Shown here: positions 57,995 to 64,000 of the stretch, piece by piece | Layout of the letters: the number at the start of each line of letters is the position of its first letter | Position numbering within the stretch: the stretch's first letter is position 1 | Assembly (NCBI GenBank): GCA_026196495.1 | Contig: JAPHSY010000032.1 | Span: 17,454-81,453 of the forward strand | Direction of reading: 5' to 3' | Source: Magnetovibrio sp. | GTDB lineage: Bacteria > Pseudomonadota > Alphaproteobacteria > Rhodospirillales > Magnetovibrionaceae | Length of the DNA: 64,000 nt | Made by a program: the position numbers and the translations under genes | The notes under the pieces: generated by a model | Databases searched by the model: none | The model's input: only the letters and a program-made list of their open reading frames with translations | What the model was told of the DNA's origin: nothing

Positions 57995-58558
57995 TTAAAC
58001 CTGCATGATTTCCTCTTCTTTATGGGCCAAGGTTTCATCAATCTTGGAAACACTTGCATCGGTCATTTTTTGGATTTCATCTCCATATTGACGATGCTCG
58101 TCTTCAGAGATGTCGCCGTCTTTTTCGCCTTTTTTCAACTCGTCCATACCATGACGACGGACATTTCGCACCGCAACGCGGGCTTCTTCAGCATACTTGC
58201 CAGCAACCTTCGCCAATTCTTTGCGGCGTTCTTCGTTCAGTGGCGGAATGGGAATGCGCACCAATTGCCCGTCAGCTTGTGGGTTTAGCCCCAAGCCTGC
58301 GTCCATGATCGCCTTTTCCACAGATTTGACCATGCCTTTGTCCCAAACCTGTACGGTCAACATGCGCGGTTCTGGCACGCCAACGGTCCCAACTTGGTTC
58401 AATGGCATGGCTTGACCATAAGCTTCCACCATAACGGGTTCCAGCAAGCTGACCGAGGCACGCCCAGTGCGCAAACCTGCGAACTCTTTGTGCAGGACGT
58501 CCACAGCGCCTTCCATGCGCCGTTCTAGGTCCGATTTCAAAGCCTTAATGTCAGCCAC
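57995..58558 (-). CDS. frr: Ribosome recycling factor
   Basis: Frr splits post-termination ribosomes together with EF-G. The 187-residue tRNA-mimic protein has the long helical domain ([22 protein letters not shown]) and the domain II residues [14 protein letters not shown] and [17 protein letters not shown]. It is 72 bp downstream of pyrH and 33 bp upstream of uppS, as usual. Confidence 0.96.
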   Translation of the reverse strand: MADIKALKSDLERRMEGAVDVLHKEFAGLRTGRASVSLLEPVMVEAYGQAMPLNQVGTVGVPEPRMLTVQVWDKGMVKSVEKAIMDAGLGLNPQADGQLVRIPIPPLNEERRKELAKVAGKYAEEARVAVRNVRRHGMDELKKGEKDGDISEDEHRQYGDEIQKMTDASVSKIDETLAHKEEEIMQV

Positions 58559-58630
58559 GTCTGATCCCCTTATATGTCAAAATCTATTTATTCAATGTGC
58601 GCTTAGCACACTCAAATCGCAAGCTTTGCG

Positions 58631-59347
58631 TTATTCGACGATGGTAAAAGTACCATTGCCCTGGACAACATCCGCAAAGGCGCCCGGAGTGTGTAGCGAA
58701 AACACCATGATCGGTAAAGTGTTGTCACGCGCCAAAGCAATCGCTGATGTATCCATTACACGCAAATCTTCGGCTAACACTTTTTGATAGCTTAACTTTT
58801 CATAGCGGGTTGCGGTTGGGTCCTTTTTCGGATCGGCACTGTATACACCATCCACTTGGGTCCCTTTCAACAAAGCATCAGAGCTCATTTCAATGGCCCG
58901 CAATGCGGCGGCTGTATCTGTGGTGAAAAACGGGTTGCCTGTACCTGCTGCAAAAATCACCACACGATCTTTTTCCAAATGACGCACGGCGCGACGACGA
59001 ATGAAAGGCTCACAGACCGTATCCATGGGAATGGCCGACTGCACCCGGGTATTCACACCCTTTGCTTCTAGGGCACTTTGCATCGCCAATGCATTCATCA
59101 CGGTCGCCAACATGCCCATGTAATCGGCACTGGTGCGTTCAATGTTAGAAGCTGCCGCTGAAACACCACGAAAGATATTACCAGCCCCAATAACCAAGCA
59201 AATCTGCACGCCCATATCATGAACGGCTTTGATTTCTTCGGCGATACGATCCACCGTTTGCGTACAAAGCCCAAAATCCTTGTCGCCCATCAACCCTTCA
59301 CCCGAGAGTTTCAACAAGACGCGCCGGTATTTCGGTGCTTCGGACAT
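58631..59347 (-). CDS. pyrH: UMP kinase
   Basis: PyrH phosphorylates UMP to UDP and is allosterically regulated by GTP and UTP. I start at the ATG at 59347 ([21 protein letters not shown]), which has GGGGA upstream; an earlier in-frame ATG at 59362 has no such site. The 238-residue protein has [33 protein letters not shown] and [14 protein letters not shown]. In relatives it follows rpsB and tsf directly; here the luxR-luxI cassette lies between, so it should now need its own promoter. Confidence 0.95.
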   Translation of the reverse strand: MSEAPKYRRVLLKLSGEGLMGDKDFGLCTQTVDRIAEEIKAVHDMGVQICLVIGAGNIFRGVSAAASNIERTSADYMGMLATVMNALAMQSALEAKGVNTRVQSAIPMDTVCEPFIRRRAVRHLEKDRVVIFAAGTGNPFFTTDTAAALRAIEMSSDALLKGTQVDGVYSADPKKDPTATRYEKLSYQKVLAEDLRVMDTSAIALARDNTLPIMVFSLHTPGAFADVVQGNGTFTIVE

Positions 59348-59673
59348 GGCAACTTTCCCCATTCGTTATATTTCGTATGATTAAGACGGCACAAACGAAT
59401 CTGTACCACAAAGTGTCGAGGATATTACACCAAGACACCCAATTTTCCAGCCTTTTAGCGGCTTTGAGAGCAACGAAACAATCTCCGTCCAAAATCTGGG
59501 AAACAACTAAGCACAATCCGTTAAACACAGCTAAAAAGAGTTTGCTGCAACTGTGAGAGTTGTATTGCCTACCAAAACCATTCATAGTCTATATGGGCTA
59601 ACAATTATTCCGAGTGCCAATTCAGTGTGCCTGCACTTGAATTGGCAAAGGTTCTTTTGAACCACAGTCAGCA
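59348..59673. promoter_or_regulatory. Divergent pyrH-luxR region with hairpins
   Basis: This gene-free stretch holds the start signals of pyrH (minus) and luxR (plus). On the luxR side there is a dyad CAACT-N5-AGTTG (59548-59562), which might be a lux-box-like site. A 31-base hairpin follows (59616-59646; GCCAATTCA / TGAATTGGC with an inner GTG/CAC and one bulge). A second hairpin GGTTC-tttt-GAACC (59650-59663) lies just before the luxR start. If transcribed, the luxR leader is strongly folded near its start codon. No small RNA or tRNA was recognised. Confidence 0.5.
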
Positions 59674-60432
59674 GTGGTGGTGGGTGTGAGTGATTATCTT
59701 TCACAGACGATAGGTGATTACGTCGACAAACTCAGTGGTGTCGACAACCAAACTACACTTGAGCAATTCTTTGCAACGACCATTGGCAATCTCGGTTTTA
59801 AATATTTCACCTATCACATCGTTAAAGTTGTCGGCATTGGAACACATTTACCACTTGTCTCAACAACATATCCAAAACAATGGGTTAAGCGCTATTTTGA
59901 ACAAAATTATATGCAGTTGGATCCTGTGTTAGCTGCTAGTTTTGAACGCACTTTACCGTATGTCTGGGATGAAGTTGCCTTACCTGAAGAAATGGATAAA
60001 CACCAAAAGGATTTCTTTATGGAAGCCGACGACTTCAAGCTACGTGATGGCTTATCCATCCCTATAAATGGCTATGGAGGTGAAGTCGCATTGATGAGTG
60101 TTGTGGCTGATGGAAACACCAAAGAAGCTCAAGAAACCATCAACCAGCATCGCCATACACTTCATCTCTTAACGATGTACCATCATAATCACGCTTCATC
60201 GATGCTGATTGATAGCGCGTTGAAGGACTACAAGCCAACTTTGACCAAACGCGAGAAAGAGGTTTTAACCTGGGCTGGCAGCGGCAAAACAACATGGGAA
60301 ACATCTGAAATTCTCTCAATTGCCGAAACAACCGTTCTCAGTCACATTGAGAATGCAAAACGAAAATTGGAAGCCCCATCACGCACACAGGCCGTCGTAA
60401 AGGCCATTTATCTCGGTTTAATTCAAATTTAA
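59674..60432 (+). CDS. LuxR-family quorum-sensing regulator
   Basis: This transcription factor should bind an acyl-homoserine lactone and then DNA. The 252-residue protein has an autoinducer-binding domain with the TraR-type conserved residues W70, Y74, D83, P84, W98 and G126, and a C-terminal GerE HTH at about 187-250 (LTKREKEVLTWAGSGKTTWE and ILSIAETTVLSHIENAKRKL). Start codons GTG at 59674, 59677 and 59683 all follow a G-rich run; the choice is uncertain. luxI starts 97 bp downstream on the same strand. The cassette is inserted between pyrH and tsf, opposite to the ribosomal operon. Confidence 0.93.
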   Translation: MVVGVSDYLSQTIGDYVDKLSGVDNQTTLEQFFATTIGNLGFKYFTYHIVKVVGIGTHLPLVSTTYPKQWVKRYFEQNYMQLDPVLAASFERTLPYVWDEVALPEEMDKHQKDFFMEADDFKLRDGLSIPINGYGGEVALMSVVADGNTKEAQETINQHRHTLHLLTMYHHNHASSMLIDSALKDYKPTLTKREKEVLTWAGSGKTTWETSEILSIAETTVLSHIENAKRKLEAPSRTQAVVKAIYLGLIQI

Positions 60433-60451
60433 TGCATAAAATCATACTCAC

Positions 60452-60469
60452 CTCCTAATTTCTTAGGAG
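60452..60469 (+). promoter_or_regulatory. Lux-box-like dyad upstream of luxI
   Basis: CTCCTAA-TTTC-TTAGGAG is a perfect 18-bp inverted repeat located 61 bp before the luxI ATG, a size and place that suit a LuxR-dimer site. It differs from the Vibrio lux box. As RNA it is also a hairpin, and its CTCCT arm could pair with the luxI ribosome site AAGGAG. Confidence 0.5.
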
Positions 60470-60499
60470 AGACCCTTCCACCTACATCTGGTCTCATTT

Positions 60500-60519
60500 C
60501 CTTACGGGCAAACGTAAGG
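60500..60519 (+). promoter_or_regulatory. Hairpin sequestering the luxI ribosome binding site
   Basis: CCTTACG (60500-60506) and CGTAAGG (60513-60519) form a perfect 7-bp stem with a GGCAAA loop. The 3' arm holds most of the ribosome site AAGGAG (60516-60521), 8 nt before the luxI ATG at 60530. In mRNA the stem would limit ribosome entry, so luxI translation may depend on temperature, an RNA, or a protein. This is inferred from sequence only. Confidence 0.6.
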
Positions 60520-60529
60520 AGACAAGACC

Positions 60530-61183
60530 ATGTTCAAGGCTATTTCACGTGACAATGCACATCTTCACCAAGATACATTGGAATCCATGTATCAGTTGCG
60601 TCACGATGTATTCATCAAGCGTCTAGGGTGGGACCTTGATGGTCATGAGGGTGAAGAACACGACCAATTCGATAATGATGATGCCGTTTACTTGGTCCTT
60701 GAAAATGACCAAAAACAAGTTGTTGCCAGTGCACGTATGCTGCCGACAACAGCCCCCCACCTTTTAGGCGACGTCTTTCCTCAACTCGCGTATCCAGCGC
60801 TTCCTCCTGTAGCGGATTCAATTTGGGAAGTGACACGACTTGTTGTTGATCACCGTAAAGAGCGCCACACCTGCAGCACGATCCAGAACATTTCAGGTTC
60901 TTTGTGGTGCTGCTTAGCAGAGTTTGGTCTAGCAATGGGCCTCAATCATTTTGTATCAGTTTCTGATGTTCGACTGGAACGCATTATGAAACGCGTCGGC
61001 TGGTCCTTCAGCCGCCTCGGCGATGCAATAGACATTGATGGTATCGGCGTAGCAGGAGAATTCATCGATATCTCTCATCAAGTGCTAGGTACTCTGAGAC
61101 GAAAAGCATCCATCACAAATCCTGTGTTTAACACAGCCACACTTTCACACAACTTGCTTCCCACTACCAAAGAAGCTGCTTAA
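60530..61183 (+). CDS. luxI: Acyl-homoserine-lactone synthase, LuxI family
   Basis: This enzyme makes an acyl-homoserine lactone from S-adenosylmethionine and an acyl-ACP or acyl-CoA. The 217-residue protein has the invariant residues in place: R24, F28, W34, D45 and D48, R69, E100 and R103 (YQLRHDVFIKRLGWD, ASARMLP and WEVTRLVVD). AAGGAG lies 8 nt before the ATG but inside a hairpin. It follows luxR and precedes a 119-residue gene by 10 bp. The acyl chain cannot be predicted. Confidence 0.94.
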   Translation: MFKAISRDNAHLHQDTLESMYQLRHDVFIKRLGWDLDGHEGEEHDQFDNDDAVYLVLENDQKQVVASARMLPTTAPHLLGDVFPQLAYPALPPVADSIWEVTRLVVDHRKERHTCSTIQNISGSLWCCLAEFGLAMGLNHFVSVSDVRLERIMKRVGWSFSRLGDAIDIDGIGVAGEFIDISHQVLGTLRRKASITNPVFNTATLSHNLLPTTKEAA

Positions 61184-61193
61184 AGGAAGTATC

Positions 61194-61553
61194 ATGAGCA
61201 ATTCAGCTATCAGCGACAGTATGTTGGGCATGCTGTCTTACATCAAAGAAGAAACACAGCGTGCAGAAACTATCGAAGAAGTTTCAGATATCCTACGTTT
61301 ACTCGAAACGGCAATATCTGAAACACCGACAGTAAATACAGTGCATGGACTTGATAATATTCGCGTTGAATTTACTCGCCCAAAAGGAGGTTCTGCTCCC
61401 AACTTAGCAACAACGGTACCTGATTGCTTGGTCTCAACCTTTTACGATCTCTCAGACAAAATGAACCAGCTTCAAGACGAAGATCCAGAAACCTTTGCCA
61501 ATGCATCCAACGCCCTGCATTGGTTAGCCAACAACGATAAGGTCGTAAGCTGA
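61194..61553 (+). CDS. Small protein cotranscribed with luxI, unknown
   Basis: The 119-residue protein is acidic, soluble and has one Cys (VPDCLVSTFYDL). The first 45 residues look helical (GMLSYIKEETQRAETIEEVS), the middle has short strands and the end is helical again (ALHWLANNDKVVS). GGAAG precedes the ATG. It starts 10 bp after luxI and before a terminator, so it is the third gene of the luxR-luxI unit. I do not recognise it: it is not RsaL or RsaM by eye. It may modulate AHL synthesis or response. Confidence 0.7.
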   Translation: MSNSAISDSMLGMLSYIKEETQRAETIEEVSDILRLLETAISETPTVNTVHGLDNIRVEFTRPKGGSAPNLATTVPDCLVSTFYDLSDKMNQLQDEDPETFANASNALHWLANNDKVVS

Positions 61554-61580
61554 TCTAAAGGCTGTTAAACGCCAGACAAG

Positions 61581-61616
61581 CAAAACGGGGGCCTCCGTCA
61601 GGAAGCCCCCGTTTTG
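61581..61616. terminator. Bidirectional terminator between luxI operon and tsf
   Basis: CAAAACGGGGGC pairs with GCCCCCGTTTTG across a 12-nt loop, with T and A runs on the flanks. It lies between the convergent ends of the luxI operon and tsf and can stop both, which isolates pyrH from tsf transcription. Confidence 0.88.
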
Positions 61617-61641
61617 TTATGCGAAGAATGACTGGGTTCGA

Positions 61642-62538
61642 TTAAACGCCAGCCGCCGCAGCAACTTCAGCGGCGAAATCTTCTTCTTTCTTTTCGATGC
61701 CTTCACCCAGGCCAAAGCGAACAAATGCGCCAATTTCAACGCCAGCGTTTGAAGCGGCTTTGCCAACTTTGCTTTCACCGTCGATGACGAAGGTTTGCTC
61801 AAGCAAGCAAACTTCGGCGTAGTATTTGTTGATACGACCGACAATCATCTTTTCGATGATTTCTTCGGGCTTACCGGATTCACGTGCTTGTTCTGTGAGA
61901 ACTTGCTTTTCACGTTCCAGCAATTCTGGGTCGAGATCGTCGCGGGACAAGGAAGCCGGGTTGGTAGCAGCAACATGCATTGCAACCTGTTTACCGAAGC
62001 TTGCAGCGTCACCACCTTTAGCACCAACCAACACACCGATTTTGCCCAAGCCGTCAGCAATCGCGCCGTGAACGTATGCAGCAACTTCGCCGCCGTCTAC
62101 GGTCAACACCTGCACGCGGCGGATGTTCATGTTTTCACCGATGGTGGAAATCAAGTGGGTCAATTGTTCCGCAACGGTACGGTCCGTATCCGGATAAGCC
62201 ATTGCGTTCAGAGCATCAATGTCACCACCAGATGCCAAGCCAAGCTTAGCAACAGTGGAAACGAAATCTTGGAACTGGTCGTTGCGCGATACAAAGTCGG
62301 TTTCAGCGTTGATTTCAACAACAGCGCCGGTAGCACCGTTAACGGCAACACCAACCAAACCTTCGGCAGCGATACGACCAGATTTCTTGGCAGCAGCAGC
62401 CAAACCTTTGGTACGCAGCCAGTCTGCAGCAGCTTCGATGTCACCGTCGGTTTCACCCAAAGCTTTTTTGCAGTCCATCATGCCTGCGCCGGACTTTTCG
62501 CGAAGCTCTTTAACAAGAGCAGCAGTAATAGCAGCCAT
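61642..62538 (-). CDS. tsf: Elongation factor Ts
   Basis: EF-Ts is the GDP exchange factor for EF-Tu. The 298-residue protein has the N-terminal UBA-like domain with [20 protein letters not shown], the TDFVSRND motif ([11 protein letters not shown]) that contacts EF-Tu, and the two core repeats with [12 protein letters not shown]. Full length. It follows rpsB by 53 bp on the same strand and is closed by a strong terminator before the luxI cassette. Confidence 0.96.
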   Translation of the reverse strand: MAAITAALVKELREKSGAGMMDCKKALGETDGDIEAAADWLRTKGLAAAAKKSGRIAAEGLVGVAVNGATGAVVEINAETDFVSRNDQFQDFVSTVAKLGLASGGDIDALNAMAYPDTDRTVAEQLTHLISTIGENMNIRRVQVLTVDGGEVAAYVHGAIADGLGKIGVLVGAKGGDAASFGKQVAMHVAATNPASLSRDDLDPELLEREKQVLTEQARESGKPEEIIEKMIVGRINKYYAEVCLLEQTFVIDGESKVGKAASNAGVEIGAFVRFGLGEGIEKKEEDFAAEVAAAAGV

Positions 62539-62591
62539 CTTAAATATCTCCGTTAAGATGTGTGTCTTAGCGTATTGCTATGACAGAAAAA

Positions 62592-63413
62592 TTAAGCAGA
62601 TGCTTCCGGTGCGGGAGCAGCTTCCTCAGCGGCAGGTGCAGCTTCTTCAGCAGCAGCTTCCGGCAGAACTTCTTGAGCAGGCTCAGCAGCTTCACCCAAA
62701 TCGCCACCGCTTTTGACCACTTCAGCTTGGATACCGTCCAGCACGGAGCCAGAAATCAGTTCGCAGTATGTGGTGATCGCGCGGATTGCGTCATCATTGC
62801 CCGGGATCGGGTAATCAACGCCTTTGGGATCGGAGTTAGAGTCCAAAATAGCCACAACGGGGATGCCCAGCTTGTTGGCTTCGGCAATTGCGATGGCTTC
62901 TTTATTGGTGTCGATGACGAACATGATGTCCGGCAGACCGCCCATGTCTTTGATGCCACCCAGAGCCAGTTCCAGCTTGTCGCGTTCACGGGTCATTTGC
63001 AGCATTTCTTTTTTGGTCAGACCTTCGGTCTTCGCTTCGTCGCCCAATTGAGCGTCGAGATCACGCAAGCGTTTGATGGAACCGGAAATCGTGTTCCAGT
63101 TGGTCATCATGCCGCCCAACCAACGGTGGTTGACGAAGTATTGACCGCAGTTACGAGCGCTTTCAGCGATTTTTTCTTGAGCTTGACGCTTGGTGCCGAC
63201 AAACAGCACACGTCCGCCACCAGCAACAGCTTTGCTGACGGCTTCCATAGCACGGCCCAGCATGGGAACCGTTTGACCCAAGTCGATGATGTGAACGCCG
63301 TTACGCGCACCGAAGAGATACGGTGCCATTTTCGGGTTCCAGCGACGGGTGTTGTGACCAAAGTGAATACCAGCTTCGAGTAGCTGGCGCATGGTAAAGG
63401 TTGGCGTAGCCAT
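62592..63413 (-). CDS. rpsB: 30S ribosomal protein S2
   Basis: S2 is an essential protein of the small subunit. I start at the ATG at 63413 ([20 protein letters not shown]), preceded by AAAGGA; a longer frame to 63461 would run through the structured leader. The 273-residue protein has the family stretches [34 protein letters not shown] and [25 protein letters not shown]. The C-terminal 40 residues are an Ala/Glu/Pro-rich tail typical of some alphaproteobacteria. It is the first gene of rpsB-tsf. Confidence 0.96.
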   Translation of the reverse strand: MATPTFTMRQLLEAGIHFGHNTRRWNPKMAPYLFGARNGVHIIDLGQTVPMLGRAMEAVSKAVAGGGRVLFVGTKRQAQEKIAESARNCGQYFVNHRWLGGMMTNWNTISGSIKRLRDLDAQLGDEAKTEGLTKKEMLQMTRERDKLELALGGIKDMGGLPDIMFVIDTNKEAIAIAEANKLGIPVVAILDSNSDPKGVDYPIPGNDDAIRAITTYCELISGSVLDGIQAEVVKSGGDLGEAAEPAQEVLPEAAAEEAAPAAEEAAPAPEASA

Positions 63414-63565
63414 TGTTTCATTCCTTTTCCGGTTAAGCCTCCGCGGACACTCGTTTCCCAAATCGGAAACACCGGAGCGACGATCTGGTGAATTTGCACC
63501 AGTGCCGCACGTCCGCGTGCGATATCACGTCCCCTCATGGAACGTGTGGGCGGTTTTTACGCCCT
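63414..63565 (-). promoter_or_regulatory. Structured 5' leader of rpsB
   Basis: The leader contains several strong hairpins: GTTTCC / GGAAAC (63453-63470) nested in CTCCG / CGGAG (63439-63477), CTGGTG-N6-CACCAG (63485-63502), GCACG-tccg-CGTGC (63507-63520) and GGGCG / CGCCC (63548-63564). In E. coli, S2 represses its own rpsB-tsf message through the leader. A similar control here is plausible but not shown. Confidence 0.6.
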
Positions 63566-63694
63566 CACCCCGCAGAATGCAAGGGGAAAATCCAAGAAAG
63601 ACCACCGTTTTTCAGTCATCACAAACAGCATTGGCATTTTCCGATGTTGCGTATCAAATTCACGCGACACCGTGCCATAGCTAACTTTGTGGCT

Positions 63695-64000
63695 TCAATG
63701 GGATGCGTGACAGTCCTGACAGAGACTTAACAGGTTCAGATACTCTTTATTTGTGCGTGTTTTGTTAAACTCTGTTGGCAATTGTGCCGCGGCATTTGCA
63801 CTCGCAGCAAACCGTGTCGCTTGGGTACGAAATGCGTAGCCCTTTTCCCATAACTCTTGAGATGGCTCACGATAACTCCACACGGCAGAACGTTGACCGC
63901 CCTTGGTCTTCAACCCAAGCTTTTGCTTAGCAATGATGCTGGCATTGGCATAGTTTTCAACCGAAAGCGCAGACGCAATACAGGTCACATAGACCATATG
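63695..64000 (-). CDS. Cytochrome c-like protein, C-terminal part only
   Basis: The frame enters from the window edge; a Met codon at 63997-63995 is probably internal, so the N-terminus with its signal peptide is missing. About 100 residues remain, ending in LCQDCHASH, a CxxCH heme site right at the C-terminus. That position is typical of class II cytochromes (cytochrome c'), with the preceding part helical (NANAAAQLPTEFNKTRT-like). It is exported and binds heme c if so. A class I protein with a C-terminal heme is less likely. The partner is unknown. It is divergent in function from the following rpsB, 280 bp downstream on the same strand. Confidence 0.6.
   Translation of the reverse strand, partial: HMVYVTCIASALSVENYANASIIAKQKLGLKTKGGQRSAVWSYREPSQELWEKGYAFRTQATRFAASANAAAQLPTEFNKTRTNKEYLNLLSLCQDCHASH

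Noticed and set aside
61795..62556. 253-codon plus-strand frame across tsf
   Set aside because: It is the antisense shadow of a clear EF-Ts gene with Ala-rich composition; no ribosome site.
62580..63383. 267-codon plus-strand frame across rpsB
   Set aside because: It mirrors rpsB on the other strand and has no protein family features.

Overview
The window looks like a chromosomal segment of an alphaproteobacterium, most likely a Rhodospirillales-type marine or aquatic lineage with moderate GC. The evidence is gene order: rpsB-tsf-pyrH-frr-uppS-cdsA-dxr-rseP-bamA-skp-lpxD-fabZ-lpxA-lpxI-lpxB, gltA, gltX, comEC, lexA, moeA-moaC-trpCDG, trpE-ppiD, tpiA-secG-pyrG-kdsA-eno. This is the usual alphaproteobacterial housekeeping backbone. 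A lexA promoter with the alphaproteobacterial SOS box GAAC-N7-GAAC supports it. No tRNA, rRNA, IS element, integrase or CRISPR array was seen. The species cannot be named from sequence alone.

Layout. 1-931 (-): 5' part of an RTX-like Gly/Asp repeat protein, cut by the window edge. 1247-3196 (+): cysteine synthase and mercaptopyruvate sulfurtransferase (sseA). 3281-5614 (-): orphan sensor kinase. 5774-5851: a relic of a second sseA 3' end. 5848-11264 (-): small CxxC protein, eno, kdsA, pyrG, secG, tpiA. 11392-16376 (-): accessory block with a REC-PAS-GGDEF protein, a membrane glycosyltransferase, a small membrane protein and an alpha/beta hydrolase. 16614-20041 (+): ppiD and trpE. 20113-26603: accessory block separating trpE from trpG, holding a small membrane peptide, a copper/thiol cassette, a flagellin-like orphan, a YibQ-type deacetylase and CopA. 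26747-31501 (+): putative trp leader, trpGDC, moaC, moeA, GNAT. 31510-35900: lipoprotein, lexA, double receiver protein, comEC. 36072-38868 (+): gltX, gltA. 38995-46888: accessory signalling and metabolic block with a binding lipoprotein plus Cache sensor kinase, a tungsten-type aldehyde oxidoreductase, a diguanylate cyclase, a degenerate GGDEF protein, a shikimate kinase-like protein and glyoxalase I. 46890-59347 (-): envelope, lipid A, isoprenoid and ribosome recycling operon. 59674-61553 (+): luxR, luxI and a 119-aa gene inserted between pyrH and tsf. 61642-63413 (-): tsf and rpsB with a structured leader. 63695-end (-): partial cytochrome c.

How it fits together. The backbone supplies lower glycolysis, CTP, KDO, Trp, molybdopterin, citrate synthase, lipid A, outer-membrane assembly and translation factors. 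Accessory genes sit at the joints between backbone blocks, and most are sensory or regulatory: two membrane kinases, two GGDEF proteins with intact motifs plus one degenerate one, a double receiver protein and an AHL quorum-sensing system. The most unusual points are the quorum-sensing cassette splitting the rpsB-tsf-pyrH operon, with a hairpin that would hide the luxI ribosome binding site; the diverged sseA 3' duplicate flanking the kinase; the Trp-rich leader ORF abutting trpG; and the binding lipoprotein translationally coupled to a sensor kinase.
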